NCBI GenBank assembly: GCA_019637395.1
Contig: JAHBVR010000017.1
Location: 62,001 to 126,000 of the forward strand
DNA from: Vulcanimicrobiota bacterium
GTDB taxonomy: Bacteria > Vulcanimicrobiota > Xenobia > Xenobiales > JADMJV01
Direction: 5' to 3'
DNA: 64,000 bases
The position numbers were made by a program, and so were the translations under genes. Below the pieces are notes generated by a model. It was not told the DNA's origin. It ran no database searches and saw only the letters and a list, made by a program, of their open reading frames with translations. Below, in pieces: positions 52,858 through 64,000 of this stretch; the first letter of the stretch is position 1, and each line of letters begins with the position of its first letter.

Positions 52858-53802
52858 ATGCCGACCATCCACAATCTTCAGGCCCACAATCATCACATTC
52901 GACCGGCGGCGCCGCCCGCTCGCCCCCAACCCGCTCCCCAGAATCGGCCAGAGCCGCGCGACCAGGTGGAGCTTTCGCCCGAGGCTGTACGCTCGTGCTA
53001 CACTCCGCCCAACGAATCCAACGATTTCGTGCGCGACTGCCGCGAAGACCGCACTCCCGAAGTTCGCCAGCGTCAGGAAGCGACCATTCGGGGCGCCTTG
53101 CAGTCCGGGGGCCAACCCTTCGAGCTGCAGAACTCCGCCGGGCAACGGGAATCCTACACGCTGCGCGCCGGCGAGAGCGGCAACTATGAGCTGCGTGGCC
53201 AGGACGGCCACACCCTGAATATTTCGCTGGATGAGCGCATGAGCGAATCCGACCGCGTGCGCGCCCTGGCCTCCATTTCCGATTTTCAATCGCGCATTCC
53301 GGCCCACCAGCGCGACGCCCTGGATTACGTGACCGTGACCAATGATGCTTATCCTACCAGTAATGGAACGCTGGAGGGCTTCGCGCGCCGGTCCTCGATC
53401 ACCATCTACGAGGGTAATCGTTACCTCGACAATGGCGTTCTCGACCACGAGTTCGGCCACGTGCTCGGTCACAAGCTGGTGCTGCAGGAAATGATGGACG
53501 CTTCGACCGTCTCCGGTGACGGTGGGGCCATGTTGGGCGCCGTGCTTTTCTCCAGCAATACTCCGCTCGGTTGGCGCGGAGCGGTGGATCGGGACGGCCG
53601 CGCCCCCAGCCAGTATGCTCGTGACAATGGAGCGGGCGAGGACTTCGCGGAATCCTACGTCGCCTATAGGGAGGCTCAGGAGGAAGGACCCGAAGCGGTG
53701 GAGGCTCTGCGCCGGCAGTATCCCGAGCGCGTGCGCTATCTCGAGGAAGTCATGACCCCACCCCGCACCTTCTTTTCCTCGATATTCGAAGGTCTCTGGT
53801 GA
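52858..53802 (+). CDS. HExxH metallopeptidase-like protein with DQVELS box
   Basis: The 314-residue protein has MPTIHNLQAHNHHIRPAAPP, a Pro-rich linker, and PRDQVELSPEAVRS near residue 35. The C-terminal half has VLDHEFGHVLGHKLV (HExxH) and EDFAESYVAY, where Glu can be the third zinc ligand, as in gluzincin-type peptidases. It has no Sec signal. Together with the clostripain, papain and YiiX-like genes it makes four hydrolases behind similar leaders. Confidence 0.72.
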   Translation: MPTIHNLQAHNHHIRPAAPPARPQPAPQNRPEPRDQVELSPEAVRSCYTPPNESNDFVRDCREDRTPEVRQRQEATIRGALQSGGQPFELQNSAGQRESYTLRAGESGNYELRGQDGHTLNISLDERMSESDRVRALASISDFQSRIPAHQRDALDYVTVTNDAYPTSNGTLEGFARRSSITIYEGNRYLDNGVLDHEFGHVLGHKLVLQEMMDASTVSGDGGAMLGAVLFSSNTPLGWRGAVDRDGRAPSQYARDNGAGEDFAESYVAYREAQEEGPEAVEALRRQYPERVRYLEEVMTPPRTFFSSIFEGLW

Positions 53803-53873
53803 GGGTGATTTATCCCTTTGCTCGGATGGGGTTTGCGGCGGAAAGGTTCTGCTGACGGGACCCGGCGCGGTTC

Positions 53874-54455
53874 TCAGGACGGCGTTGGATATATCGCTCG
53901 GTAACGCAGGTAGGCGACCCGCGAATTGAAGGTGCGGGTCTCGAGCAATTCCAGTTCCAACCGGCAATCCCGGGGGAAGAAAGGGATTCCTCCGCCGAGC
54001 GAGACCGGGTAGACGAGCAGTTGAAATTCATCGACCAGGCCCTGACGGATCGCGTCGCCAGCCAGTCTGGCGCCACCTATCCCCAGGTCTCCACTCACCG
54101 TTTGGCGGAGTTCCGCCAGTTCAGATGGAAGGTCACGGCGCGCCAGACTCATGTTGACCCCCTCGACCGATTCCAGCGTTCGCGAGAAGACCACCTTCGG
54201 CATGGCTTGCCAGACGGACGCAAAGTCGCGTTGGATTTCGCCGGCCTCGGGGTCGAGAGCGGCCGTCTCCCAATAGAGCATCGTTTCGTAGAGGCGACGG
54301 CCCAACAAGTGGCCTCCCAGCGCCCGCGCTTCGTCGTTGTGAAAACGATGCAGCTCCTCGTCGGGCACGCCCCAGTCGAACTTGCCGTCCGGTCCCACGA
54401 TGTAGCCATCGGCGGAAACTCCGCCCATCTTGTAGATCAGTTTGCTCATTCGCAT
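53874..54455 (-). CDS. Dihydrofolate-reductase-like (RibD C-terminal-type) protein
   Basis: The product starts MRMSKLIYKMGGVSADGYIV (ATG 54455; ATG 54449 is possible). SADGYIVGPDG, LLGRRLYETM and GDLGIGGARLAG are typical of the RibD/DHFR-like YwjB-YyaP group. These reductases lack an assigned substrate. 193 residues. Confidence 0.9.
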   Translation of the reverse strand: MRMSKLIYKMGGVSADGYIVGPDGKFDWGVPDEELHRFHNDEARALGGHLLGRRLYETMLYWETAALDPEAGEIQRDFASVWQAMPKVVFSRTLESVEGVNMSLARRDLPSELAELRQTVSGDLGIGGARLAGDAIRQGLVDEFQLLVYPVSLGGGIPFFPRDCRLELELLETRTFNSRVAYLRYRAIYPTPS

Positions 54456-54511
54456 CCGTTCTTGGAGTGATGAGGCTACTCCCCTCGCTCTGCGCACGGC
54501 CTGGCAACAAG

Positions 54512-54727
54512 ATGGCAAACTCCGCCAAGGTTATACAGCCCTTGAAGGAGTGGTTGGAGGCCGCGGAAGCCCGGGGATTTGTTGGACGGCCGCCTGAGAG
54601 CGCGGCCCGTTTCCGTCTGGCTGGCGCCCTGGGCATGGCCAGCGTCACGGCGGCCTTTGGTCAGGCCCTCAAGCGCAGGCGTCAGGGTCCTACCGGGCTG
54701 CGTTGTTGCCGCTGGACGTCAAACTGA
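54512..54727 (+). CDS. Possible small protein
   Basis: ATG 54512 opens a 71-residue frame (MANSAKVIQPLKEWLEAAEA...) with helical character. It overlaps the 3' end of the convergent gene at 54682 and has no good ribosome site. Weak call. Confidence 0.3.
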   Translation: MANSAKVIQPLKEWLEAAEARGFVGRPPESAARFRLAGALGMASVTAAFGQALKRRRQGPTGLRCCRWTSN

Positions 54728-55065
54728 GAGCGCTGCTTGTTGAAGGCTTTGCCTTTCAGATTCAATGGGTCCTCCCAGGGAGCAGCGCTGGTGGCGTTCA
54801 ACGTGTTGGCTTCCTTGGGGGAACTGGTGGCCTTGAGTGGATCGGTCCCTTTAGGAGCCGAGACCGCACCCAGAGGCTCTTTGGGCTTGACCTCCGGAGC
54901 CGCGAACTGCCAGCCGTCTTTCTTCTGATCTTTGACCGCCTGGTCGATCGTCTTGGACTTCTGGAAGGGACGACTGTCCAGGCCCAACGGGTCGGTTTTG
55001 GGCTCCTGGGCGACCGCCAGAGCGCTGAGGCTAAGGAAGCAAATCAGCAGGGTTCTCATATTCAT
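54682..55065 (-). CDS. Secreted protein, unknown function
   Basis: Signal peptide MNMRTLLICFLSLSALAVA, then a 108-residue polar part rich in Lys/Pro/Ala with a repeated DPLxxK pattern (KTDPLGLDS, GTDPLKAT, EDPLNLKG). No family recognised. Confidence 0.55.
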   Translation of the reverse strand: MNMRTLLICFLSLSALAVAQEPKTDPLGLDSRPFQKSKTIDQAVKDQKKDGWQFAAPEVKPKEPLGAVSAPKGTDPLKATSSPKEANTLNATSAAPWEDPLNLKGKAFNKQRSQFDVQRQQRSPVGP

Positions 55066-55147
55066 GGATTCTTCCCAACTTTTCTAGATCCTACGCCTTG
55101 GAGCGCAAGCGGGACGCCACAATCCGGCCAGGCGGTGTGGCTGATCA

Positions 55148-55384
55148 TCAGGCGCCTTTGGGCCTGTGCACCGCCTGCACCTGAAAGTTCAGATCTTGGC
55201 GCAAGGCCCGTCCAAGCTCAATTCCTGGCGGCCCGTATGCCGCGTAGAGCGCTTTGACCAGCTCGGATGCTTCCCGCAAAGATAGCATGAGGGGGTCGTG
55301 AGTGCCACTTTCGGACCGCATTCGAAATCGTTGACCCTGCCATCTCGGCCGGCCGAGACTCAGAGTGGACATTCGCGCCTTCAT
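55148..55384 (-). CDS. Possible small protein
   Basis: The 78-residue frame contains a helical SLREASELVKALYAAYG. It lies just downstream of the secreted gene at 55395-55844 on the same strand. No family recognised. Confidence 0.4.
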   Translation of the reverse strand: MKARMSTLSLGRPRWQGQRFRMRSESGTHDPLMLSLREASELVKALYAAYGPPGIELGRALRQDLNFQVQAVHRPKGA

Positions 55385-55394
55385 CTGTCTGCTG

Positions 55395-55844
55395 TTACCG
55401 AGCCTCCGGCTGGCTGGCTTGGACCCAGGCTCGGAAGTTGACCTGGGTCAGCGTCATCAGGGTGGGGCCCAGGTTGTTGGCCTGGAAGGACGTTCGGCGA
55501 TCGATCTGTTGGGTAGCGGCAAAGTAGGGAGTCGGCACGACCAGTTTGTGTGTCTCCCCTGGTTGCAGAACCGGAACCTCTTCTTCGATCACGATAGGAT
55601 CCCAGATGTGGGGACCATCCGTCTTGGGCCGAGTGCCATAGGGTATACGTGGAGTCATTTCCAGCACCACGGTGCCTTCGGGGGTTGGCTGGCGCGTGTA
55701 GTTCACCACCAGGATCGAGATGCGGATGGGGAAGGGGCCGGTGCTCGGGGTCAAGGCGCTGGCTGTGACCGACCAGGGGGATTCCTTGGCACCGCCGGCC
55801 AGGCTCAGGAATGTTGCAAGGACAAGCCATCCGAAACAACGCAT
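55395..55844 (-). CDS. Secreted beta-rich protein, unknown function
   Basis: ATG 55844 gives MRCFGWLVLATFLSLAGG, a signal peptide. The mature part (ISILVVNYTRQPTPEGTVVL, VPVLQPGETHKLVVP) looks like an immunoglobulin-like or CARDB-type sandwich. It is divergent from, and near its start overlaps, the 55811 gene. Confidence 0.6.
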   Translation of the reverse strand: MRCFGWLVLATFLSLAGGAKESPWSVTASALTPSTGPFPIRISILVVNYTRQPTPEGTVVLEMTPRIPYGTRPKTDGPHIWDPIVIEEEVPVLQPGETHKLVVPTPYFAATQQIDRRTSFQANNLGPTLMTLTQVNFRAWVQASQPEAR

Positions 55845-56653
55845 CAAGTCATGGTTGGGCAATCGCGCCAGAATTCCCGCGAGGGCAGTCGGGCTTCAGG
55901 ACGAAGTCGCTACCGTTGTTCAGGCTGCTCTTTCTCCTTTTCTTGGCGGTCCCGGGATATCCACCGGACCAGACGATTCTGCTGACCGAAGAGTCCAGCG
56001 TAACCTTGCGCTGGCAGCTGCCTGGCCGAAAATTTCGGGTAGAGTTGCTGGATGCGAACGGTCCGCTTCAGAGCCAGATCGTGGATACGCAGAGCTGGGC
56101 GGTTGGCGTGCGTCCGGGTGGGCAGTATACCTGGCGCGTGACCCCCGTGGGAGCCCGCTCCTTCGTGAGTCACTTCTCGGTGGCCGAGGAGTTTGCGTAT
56201 CGGTCGCACGGCCGCACGGGTTCCCCCGGTAAGAACGGCACCAATGGGGGTCAGCTTCGTGTGCGTCTGGCCCAGGACGAGGCCGGGATGAATCTCTGGA
56301 TTTGGGATCGCGAAACCCATCTCCATTTTCTTTGCCTGGATAAGCACAAACGGTTTCTGATTTCGGCTCGAGGTGGCGACGGAGGGAAGGGCCAGGATGG
56401 AATCGAGTTTGAGGAGGCCGAAGCGGCCCGGGGCCAACCCGGCGGTTCGGCCGGGTGGGGCGGGACGGTCGAGGTGACTACGCGAGATGCACCCTGGCGA
56501 CATTACCTGGTGGTCGATGTGGCTCCGGGCGAGCCCGGCGCGGGTGGCCAAGGCGGACGTTACTATCGGCACGGCGTCATTGAGCGCGGTGCCGATGGCC
56601 TGCCGGGTCAGCCGGGCCGGCCCGGCCGAGTGATCACCGTAATCGAACCCTGA
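55811..56653 (+). CDS. Exported protein with collagen-like and Gly-rich stretches
   Basis: ATG 55811 is the outer limit; the hydrophobic signal (LFRLLFLLFLAVPG) suggests a real start near TTG 55916. The middle is beta-rich (VTLRWQLPGRKFRVELLDA). From about residue 135 Gly-x-x repeats appear (GSPGKNGTNGG, GRPGRVIT, ADGLPGQPG), interrupted by non-repetitive pieces, so only short collagen-like segments form. Probably surface-exposed. Confidence 0.55.
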   Translation: MLQGQAIRNNASSHGWAIAPEFPRGQSGFRTKSLPLFRLLFLLFLAVPGYPPDQTILLTEESSVTLRWQLPGRKFRVELLDANGPLQSQIVDTQSWAVGVRPGGQYTWRVTPVGARSFVSHFSVAEEFAYRSHGRTGSPGKNGTNGGQLRVRLAQDEAGMNLWIWDRETHLHFLCLDKHKRFLISARGGDGGKGQDGIEFEEAEAARGQPGGSAGWGGTVEVTTRDAPWRHYLVVDVAPGEPGAGGQGGRYYRHGVIERGADGLPGQPGRPGRVITVIEP

Positions 56654-56661
56654 ATCCGGCT

Positions 56662-57162
56662 TTAGTTCAAAGAGGCGCCTTGCATCGGGCGGGAGGCGGT
56701 GAAGCGGGCCAGATTGCATTCGTTGGAGCCGGGGGTTCCCAGCGTTACCAGGCCCATCTGAGTCTTCTCGAAGTAGATCACGGTGCCCATTCTTCCCTCC
56801 ACCACCAGGCTACCGTGGGCAAATCCAAACTCGGGAATGCGAACCAGGAAGAGATCCATGGCTGTCGTTCCGGGCACCATGCTGGCCACACAGGCACCCA
56901 CCGCCTTCTCCACCGCCTCGCTCCGCCAGGGCCCCCCATGAGAGAGCAGATCGGAGGACTCGGAGAGGTCGAAAAAAGCCGACTGCACTTCAGAAAAATC
57001 CGTGGCGGTGCGTAGCATATCGCTCAACTTTTGAATGTCCTTGGCTATCACCCGGCTTCTTTCCTCAAATCCAAGAAAACGACCTCTGGGAGCGCCGGTC
57101 AAATCGGTCGGCGGCAGGAGCGCGAATCCTTTGGCTCCCCAGCGAACGAAAACCGTGCTCAA
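56662..57162 (-). CDS. Protein of unknown function
   Basis: A TTG start at 57162 gives 166 residues with a helical middle and beta-rich end (GSLVVEGRMGTVIYFEKTQM). No signal peptide, no family recognised. The end lies 9 bases from the convergent collagen-like gene. Confidence 0.5.
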   Translation of the reverse strand: MSTVFVRWGAKGFALLPPTDLTGAPRGRFLGFEERSRVIAKDIQKLSDMLRTATDFSEVQSAFFDLSESSDLLSHGGPWRSEAVEKAVGACVASMVPGTTAMDLFLVRIPEFGFAHGSLVVEGRMGTVIYFEKTQMGLVTLGTPGSNECNLARFTASRPMQGASLN

Positions 57163-57370
57163 GACCGTGCCTCCAGGCGGCCGAACGCCGAGCCTCGCTG
57201 GCTTAACGGTCGAATCCAGGACGCTCTCGAAAGAGAGTGCCGGCCGGGTGGTTGCGAACCTACACGAAGCCAGATTTGACCAAGTTTAGTGTGCTGGCAA
57301 ACGGCCTGGTCCGCGCGGGTCGTTCTAACTGGCGGGTACAATGGCGAGCAATTGGCTGGCAGAGGATCTT

Positions 57371-57685
57371 TCATCTAGAGTTGTGGTCCCCCTGGCTACC
57401 GAAGACAAGGGATAAGGCGACCAGCACGGCGGCCGTCCCAATTCCAATGAGGCAGTACGTCTGGTCATCGATTGCTCCTGCCTGGGCAGAGCTGAGGCAG
57501 GCCACAAACATGCAGTCCAGAATGGCAGAGGCCAGCCAGGCCAGGAGAGGATAGAGAACCCAGTGCCGAAGTCGCAGTTTTTGCCCGCTGCGCATGCGCA
57601 TGAGGGCCCCCAGCGCCAGGCCGATAGGCAAGCCCACAAAGAGCCCGGAGAAGATCAACATGGGGGCGATGAAGACGACGATCAC
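57371..57685 (-). CDS. Small multi-pass membrane protein
   Basis: A GTG start gives 104 residues with three hydrophobic segments (FIAPMLIFSGLFVGLPIGLA and two more). No family recognised. The interval 57163-57370 between this gene and the next holds nothing convincing. Confidence 0.5.
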   Translation of the reverse strand: MIVVFIAPMLIFSGLFVGLPIGLALGALMRMRSGQKLRLRHWVLYPLLAWLASAILDCMFVACLSSAQAGAIDDQTYCLIGIGTAAVLVALSLVFGSQGDHNSR

Positions 57686-57822
57686 CAGGCCCCTTTTCGG
57701 CGAGTCTCTTTAGCGGCCTCCTCTGAATAAGTAACCGGACGGTAACATTCAAGTAACAACGGGAGAGAAACGTTTACACCCGCCGGCGCACCGGGGTCAG
57801 GCAGGCTAACTACACTTGGCTT

Positions 57823-60595
<2,773 letters not shown>

Positions 60596-61468
60596 ATGAA
60601 TCGAGTCTCTCTCAAGCATCTGCGCTATTTTCAGGCTCTGGCCCAGGAGCGGCACTTTGGCCGGGCTGCCGAACTCTGCTCGGTGTCACAACCGGCGCTT
60701 TCCGTGAAGGTTAAAGAGTTCGAGCAAATTGTGGGAGTGCAGTTGGTGGAACGGGACACTCGCCGTGTCCACCTCACTCGCTCGGGAATTGACATGGCCG
60801 CGCGCATTGGACAGATTTTGCAGGCGGTGGCCGAATTGCAAAGCTATGCGCAGTCCACCCATGGCTTGCACGGCATACTGAGAATTGGCGCGGTTCCCAC
60901 CATCGCCCCCTATCTGCTGGCCACCACCATCCGGAACTTGACCCGCTACTATCCGGGGCTGCAGCTACAACCCAAGGAAGCGGTCACTCAGAAGCTGGTC
61001 ACGGACCTGCTGGAAGCCAGGTTGGACGTGGCCCTGCTGGCCTTGCCCGTGTCCGAGCCGGCCCTGACCGAAGTTCCCCTCACCAAAGAGGAATTTGTGC
61101 TGGTGCGCCCCTTTGAGGACGCGGAAAAGCCGGTCCCGGACGCCAAGGCTTTGAGGGAAATGCAGCTTTTACTCTTGGAGGAGGGTCATTGCTTCCGCGA
61201 CCAGGCCCTGTCGTTCTGCGCGGACGGCTCGCAGAGGCCTCGCCATCTGATGGAGGGAAGCTCGCTCTCCACGCTGGTGCAGATGGTCGGAGTGGGGATG
61301 GGAGTGACTCTGATTCCCAAGATGGCGGTGGCCCTGGAAACGCGTTCGGTCAACGTTTCCGTGGCTCGCCTATCGCCCCCTCGACCCACCCGCACCATCG
61401 GGCTGGTGTGGAGAAAGACCCATCCGCTGGCGGGGAAATTCGAGGAGCTGGCCAGGGTTTGTCTTTAG
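60596..61468 (+). CDS. oxyR: OxyR-type LysR regulator (peroxide sensor)
   Basis: 290 residues with a LysR winged helix (LKHLRYFQALAQERHFGRAA) and an effector domain. GHCFRDQALSFC places two Cys at residues 199 and 208, the same numbers and spacing as the redox-active pair of E. coli OxyR. Peroxide oxidation of that disulfide switches target genes, here most likely katG upstream. Confidence 0.95.
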   Translation: MNRVSLKHLRYFQALAQERHFGRAAELCSVSQPALSVKVKEFEQIVGVQLVERDTRRVHLTRSGIDMAARIGQILQAVAELQSYAQSTHGLHGILRIGAVPTIAPYLLATTIRNLTRYYPGLQLQPKEAVTQKLVTDLLEARLDVALLALPVSEPALTEVPLTKEEFVLVRPFEDAEKPVPDAKALREMQLLLLEEGHCFRDQALSFCADGSQRPRHLMEGSSLSTLVQMVGVGMGVTLIPKMAVALETRSVNVSVARLSPPRPTRTIGLVWRKTHPLAGKFEELARVCL

Positions 61469-61863
61469 CCTCTGACTGACCGGGGACCGCCGGGCAGTGG
61501 AATCGGGCTGTTGATGGGCAGGCCGAGGGGAGGAATGGCGCTGCCGGGTGCTGGGGGAGGAGCGTCCATGACCGGAATGCCGTTGGAGCGGCCCGGCTCG
61601 AGAACGGGTCCGGCGGGAGGAGCGTCCATGACCGGAATACCATCGGATCTGCCCGACTGAGGGGGCGCGAAATTACTGGCGAATCCATTCAGTAGTTGGG
61701 AGCTGGGGTCGCCGTTTTTGGAAGATTCGTTACTCAAGTTGACCTGATCTTTAGGCACCGACTGGGTGCTGATCGAAGGTTTGGGTTGAATGTGAATTTC
61801 TTTCTTGCTGGCCGTCTTTTGCGAACTGGCAACCGGCTGGCTGGAGGTGCTCTGAATTTGCAT
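61465..61863 (-). CDS. Small orphan protein with MxIQS leader and PKDQVNLS box
   Basis: ATG 61863 gives 132 residues: MQIQSTSSQPVASSQK, a Ser/Lys linker, PKDQVNLSNES near residue 37, then a Pro-rich tail with two copies of GIPVMDAPP. No enzyme domain. It is the cleanest example of the leader plus box. It overlaps the oxyR end by 4 bases. Confidence 0.65.
   Translation of the reverse strand: MQIQSTSSQPVASSQKTASKKEIHIQPKPSISTQSVPKDQVNLSNESSKNGDPSSQLLNGFASNFAPPQSGRSDGIPVMDAPPAGPVLEPGRSNGIPVMDAPPPAPGSAIPPLGLPINSPIPLPGGPRSVRG
61555..61640. repeat. Two direct repeats with a 60-base period
   Basis: GGAGGAGCGTCCATGACCGG occurs at about 61557 and again 60 bases later. On the minus strand it encodes the repeated GIPVMDAPP of the orphan protein, so it is an in-frame tandem duplication. 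Confidence 0.8.
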
Positions 61864-61978
61864 CGCTGAATTTACTCCTTGATGATTGTTGAATTCATAC
61901 TGCCATGCGATAACGATGCTGACTGAAGCGGAAATGCAAAGGGCCTGTGAACAGAGTAAAAAAACTATTGCCAAAGCA

Positions 61979-62188
61979 TTACCAAACATTGAACCAGCGT
62001 TGGGCCAACCAAGGGGAACCGGTGAAATAGCCGGGTCGGTGGCACCGGAAGCCAACCGAGTCGACGGTCAGGTCGTCGCGAACTTTGGGGATGGAGTGGC
62101 CCAAACGGGCGGCTTCCTGAATTTCCTTGATAGCGCAAGGAGAGTCGGCCAACTTGCTGTTGCAACAAATCGCTCTGTCCACGGACAC
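61979..62188 (-). CDS. Possible small Cys-containing protein
   Basis: A GTG at 62188 opens a 69-residue frame (AICCNSKLADSPCAIKEIQE...) with a natural-looking composition, ending in FTGSPWLAQRWFNVW. No family recognised. It could also be the last part of a decayed gene, as nothing upstream extends the frame well. No other gene is seen between 61864 and 62236. Confidence 0.4.
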   Translation of the reverse strand: MSVDRAICCNSKLADSPCAIKEIQEAARLGHSIPKVRDDLTVDSVGFRCHRPGYFTGSPWLAQRWFNVW

Positions 62189-62236
62189 TCCCCTGCACCG
62201 TTCAGCTTCTACCCGACGACCCGACTCTCTTTGGCA

Positions 62237-62746
62237 TCAGGGGGCCGTCTTGGCGGGATAGAGCACCGTTTTGCTGGTGCCATTGCCGGTGGTGATGGTG
62301 GTGGAGCCGCCCGCGTTGGGATCATATTGAGTGTTGCTGTCGAGGCTGTAGGTTTGCCCGGTTTTTTTGCTGGTAGCCGTGGCCGAGGTGGAACTCTGCC
62401 CGCCTTGCCCGGCCTTCCAGGAACCGCTGCTGTCGAAGCTGCCGCTACTGTTCTGGCCGTTCCAACTGCCCTTGTTCTGATGGAAGCCGCCTTGCCTGGT
62501 GATGACATTGGCTCCCTGGGATTGATAGGTTCCGCCTTTCGCTCCGGTGCCGGTATAAGTGCCGGCGCGGGCCGCGCCTTGACCAGGCACTACCACATGG
62601 CCGCCCGTTCCCCGCAGCTGGCCGCCGTGGCTGCCGCTGAGCGAGCCGTTGTAGACGCGGCCATGGCCGCTGTGGGTGGTGCCGCTGGCCGAGGGGCGGG
62701 CCTGGGCGGCCAGGCTGAGAGCAGCTACTAAAATCAGGTATTTCAT
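62237..62746 (-). CDS. Secreted Gly/Ser/Thr-rich protein
   Basis: ATG 62746 (GGGAG site) opens MKYLILVAALSLAAQA, a signal peptide. The rest is low-complexity Gly, Ser, Thr, Asn and Gln (HGGQLRGTGGHVVVPGQG, SSGSFDSSGSWKAGQGGQ). Probably an extracellular matrix or surface component. No enzyme motif. Confidence 0.65.
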   Translation of the reverse strand: MKYLILVAALSLAAQARPSASGTTHSGHGRVYNGSLSGSHGGQLRGTGGHVVVPGQGAARAGTYTGTGAKGGTYQSQGANVITRQGGFHQNKGSWNGQNSSGSFDSSGSWKAGQGGQSSTSATATSKKTGQTYSLDSNTQYDPNAGGSTTITTGNGTSKTVLYPAKTAP

Positions 62747-62913
62747 CGTTTTCAATCTCCCGTTCGTGTCGATAAAGTGAGCATAGTAGGGCCCTACGGA
62801 GAGACTTTGGTGCTTTGCTCAGGAGCCTTCAAGAAAGTGTGAAGAAACTGTGAAGTTGGATCTTCCCCCTGGATTTTCCAGGTAGTGCGTGCTCAACGGT
62901 GAACCTGACCGGC

Positions 62914-63603
62914 ATGGCTCAAGAGAAGATTCTGGTCATTGAAGATGAGCAAGATATTTCGCAGTTGATAAGAGCCTCGCTGGAACGGGAAAGCTACCAG
63001 GTGCAGGTGGCCGCCAGCGGACAGGCCGGGACCCAGCAATTGGAAGTCTTTCTGCCGGACCTGCTGGTGCTCGACCTGGGTCTGCCTGACACCGACGGCC
63101 TGACCCTCTGCCGCGAAGTGCGCCGCCACAATACCTTGCCGATTCTTATGGTCAGCGCTCGAGGCGACGATATCGACCGCATTATTGGCCTGGAGGTGGG
63201 GGCTGACGACTATCTGGCCAAACCTTTCAATCCCAAAGAATTGGTGGCCCGGGTGCGCGCGCTCCTGCGCCGCTCCGCCCTGGCGGCTACCGCCCAGGCC
63301 GGGGGAGATACCCTGCAAAGTGGAACGCTGCGGGTGCAGGTGCAATCCCGGCGGGCTTTTCTGGCTGGAGAAGAAGTCCATTTGACCCCGATTGAATTCT
63401 CGCTGCTGCGAAACTTCGTCCAGAATCCTGGCCAGGTTCTCTCCCGGCAGGAGCTGCTCAATCGCGTCTGGGGAGCCGATTTTTTCGGCGATGAGCGCAC
63501 GGTGGACGCGCACATCCGCAATTTGCGAGGAAAACTGCGCCAGCAGGAGGAGCATTTCGACCGCATTCAGGCCGTCTGGGGCGTGGGCTATCGCTTCGAT
63601 TAG
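62914..63603 (+). CDS. OmpR-family response regulator
   Basis: ATG 62914 (a GTG at 62899 is possible) gives 229 residues. Receiver: acidic pair in VIEDEQD, phosphoacceptor Asp in LVLDLGLPD, Lys in YLAKPFNP. DNA-binding winged helix: VHLTPIEFSLLRNFVQNPGQ and TVDAHIRNLRGKL with GVGYRF. The cognate kinase follows directly. Confidence 0.95.
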   Translation: MAQEKILVIEDEQDISQLIRASLERESYQVQVAASGQAGTQQLEVFLPDLLVLDLGLPDTDGLTLCREVRRHNTLPILMVSARGDDIDRIIGLEVGADDYLAKPFNPKELVARVRALLRRSALAATAQAGGDTLQSGTLRVQVQSRRAFLAGEEVHLTPIEFSLLRNFVQNPGQVLSRQELLNRVWGADFFGDERTVDAHIRNLRGKLRQQEEHFDRIQAVWGVGYRFD

Positions 63604-63610
63604 GAGACCG

Positions 63611-64000
63611 CTGCCGTTTCGCCGCCAGCTCTTCTGGCAGTTGGCCCGCATCTTCGCCCTGCTCATCGTGCTGGGCATCCCTTTGGTGCTGCTGACCTCC
63701 CCGCCGCCGGTGGTGGATTTTGTCAACCTGTGCCTGCATCGGGACGCTTACCGGGCCGCTCTGGGCCTGCCCCAACTACAGCCCTCCCCTTGCCGCATTT
63801 ATGTGGTGCGGAACGGAAGAGCGGACGGCGTTCCGCGCGGAGACTTCTCGCAATTGCCGATCGGGCAGACCCGGCAGATCCGCAAGTTCCCCCGCCTCTT
63901 CGGTTTGCGCTGGCCGGCCGGACCGGGCCGGGAGATCTGGGTCGAATCGCCGCTGCCGCGTGGCTATTACCAAATGTCGGGGTCCTATCTGGCTCGGCTG
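63611..64000 (+). CDS. Sensor histidine kinase, N-terminal part (cut by window end)
   Basis: The frame carries RRQLFWQLARIFALLIVLGI, a membrane anchor, followed by a presumably periplasmic domain (CRIYVVRNGRADGVPRGDF, WVESPLPRGYYQMSG). The start is unclear: a CTG at 63611 has AGGAG 4 bases upstream and follows the regulator stop, but an ATT overlap at 63599 is also possible. The HisKA and ATPase domains would lie beyond the window. Confidence 0.75.
   Translation, partial: MPFRRQLFWQLARIFALLIVLGIPLVLLTSPPPVVDFVNLCLHRDAYRAALGLPQLQPSPCRIYVVRNGRADGVPRGDFSQLPIGQTRQIRKFPRLFGLRWPAGPGREIWVESPLPRGYYQMSGSYLARL

Noticed and set aside
61886-62731. A 281-residue plus-strand frame opposite the Gly/Ser-rich secreted protein
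   Set aside because: No ribosome site, Gly/Ala shadow composition, and the minus strand has a signal peptide and start site.

Overview
The window is about 64 kb of GC-rich bacterial chromosome, densely packed with genes on both strands. Many starts are GTG or TTG, and many genes overlap by 4 bases (ATGA or GTGA). A Gram-negative-type envelope is implied by a TolC protein, an RND pump, lipoproteins and an HpnN/MMPL-like exporter. Nothing here fixes the phylum. The mix (ImuA-ImuB-DnaE2, CarD-like regulator, Ser/Thr kinase, copper-amine-oxidase N-domain protein, many orphan secreted proteins) suits a poorly sampled deep lineage better than a well-known genus. No phage, insertion sequence, CRISPR array, rRNA or ordinary tRNA was seen.

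Layout. 0-3.5 kb: zinc metallopeptidase (cut by the window edge), Ser/Thr kinase and sensor histidine kinase. 3.5-10 kb: a secreted protein with two flagellar-rod-like modules, then the mutasome genes dnaE2, imuB and imuA. 10-14.7 kb: Bax-inhibitor-like protein, YjjG phosphatase, DsbA-like isomerase, two tandem tRNA-mimic RNAs and a YiiX-like enzyme. 14.7-21.5 kb: tolC, adaptor and RND pump, followed by a thioredoxin-like lipoprotein with an in-frame TGA at its first active-site Cys. 21.5-26.7 kb: envelope and housekeeping genes. 26.8-29 kb: a PqqD-domain Cys-rich protein with an HprK-like kinase. 29.3-32.2 kb: RarD-like transporter and an ECF42-type sigma factor with two DGPF proteins. 32-42 kb: mixed small genes, MarR, STAS and CarD regulators. 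42.5-58 kb: secreted and peptidase genes (clostripain, M14, papain-like, HExxH), an HpnN-like exporter and many orphans. 58.3-61.5 kb: divergent katG and oxyR. 62.9 kb to the end: a two-component system cut by the window edge.

Four things stand out. (1) A strictly conserved motif, WATTGCTTAT, occurs 21 times in the first 37.4 kb and not at all after that. It lies inside genes and between them, and twice as head-to-head pairs that form terminator-like palindromes. This is the behaviour of DNA-uptake sequences. (2) A likely selenoprotein thioredoxin follows the RND pump. (3) Two tandem RNAs carry a circularly permuted tRNA-like fold whose acceptor stem is capped by GCAA; they resemble bacterial Y RNAs (YrlA type). 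(4) About nine otherwise unrelated proteins share a short non-Sec N-terminus (M-x-I-Q-S type), a Pro/Gln-rich linker and often a PKDQVxLS-like box. This suggests a common targeting or export route.
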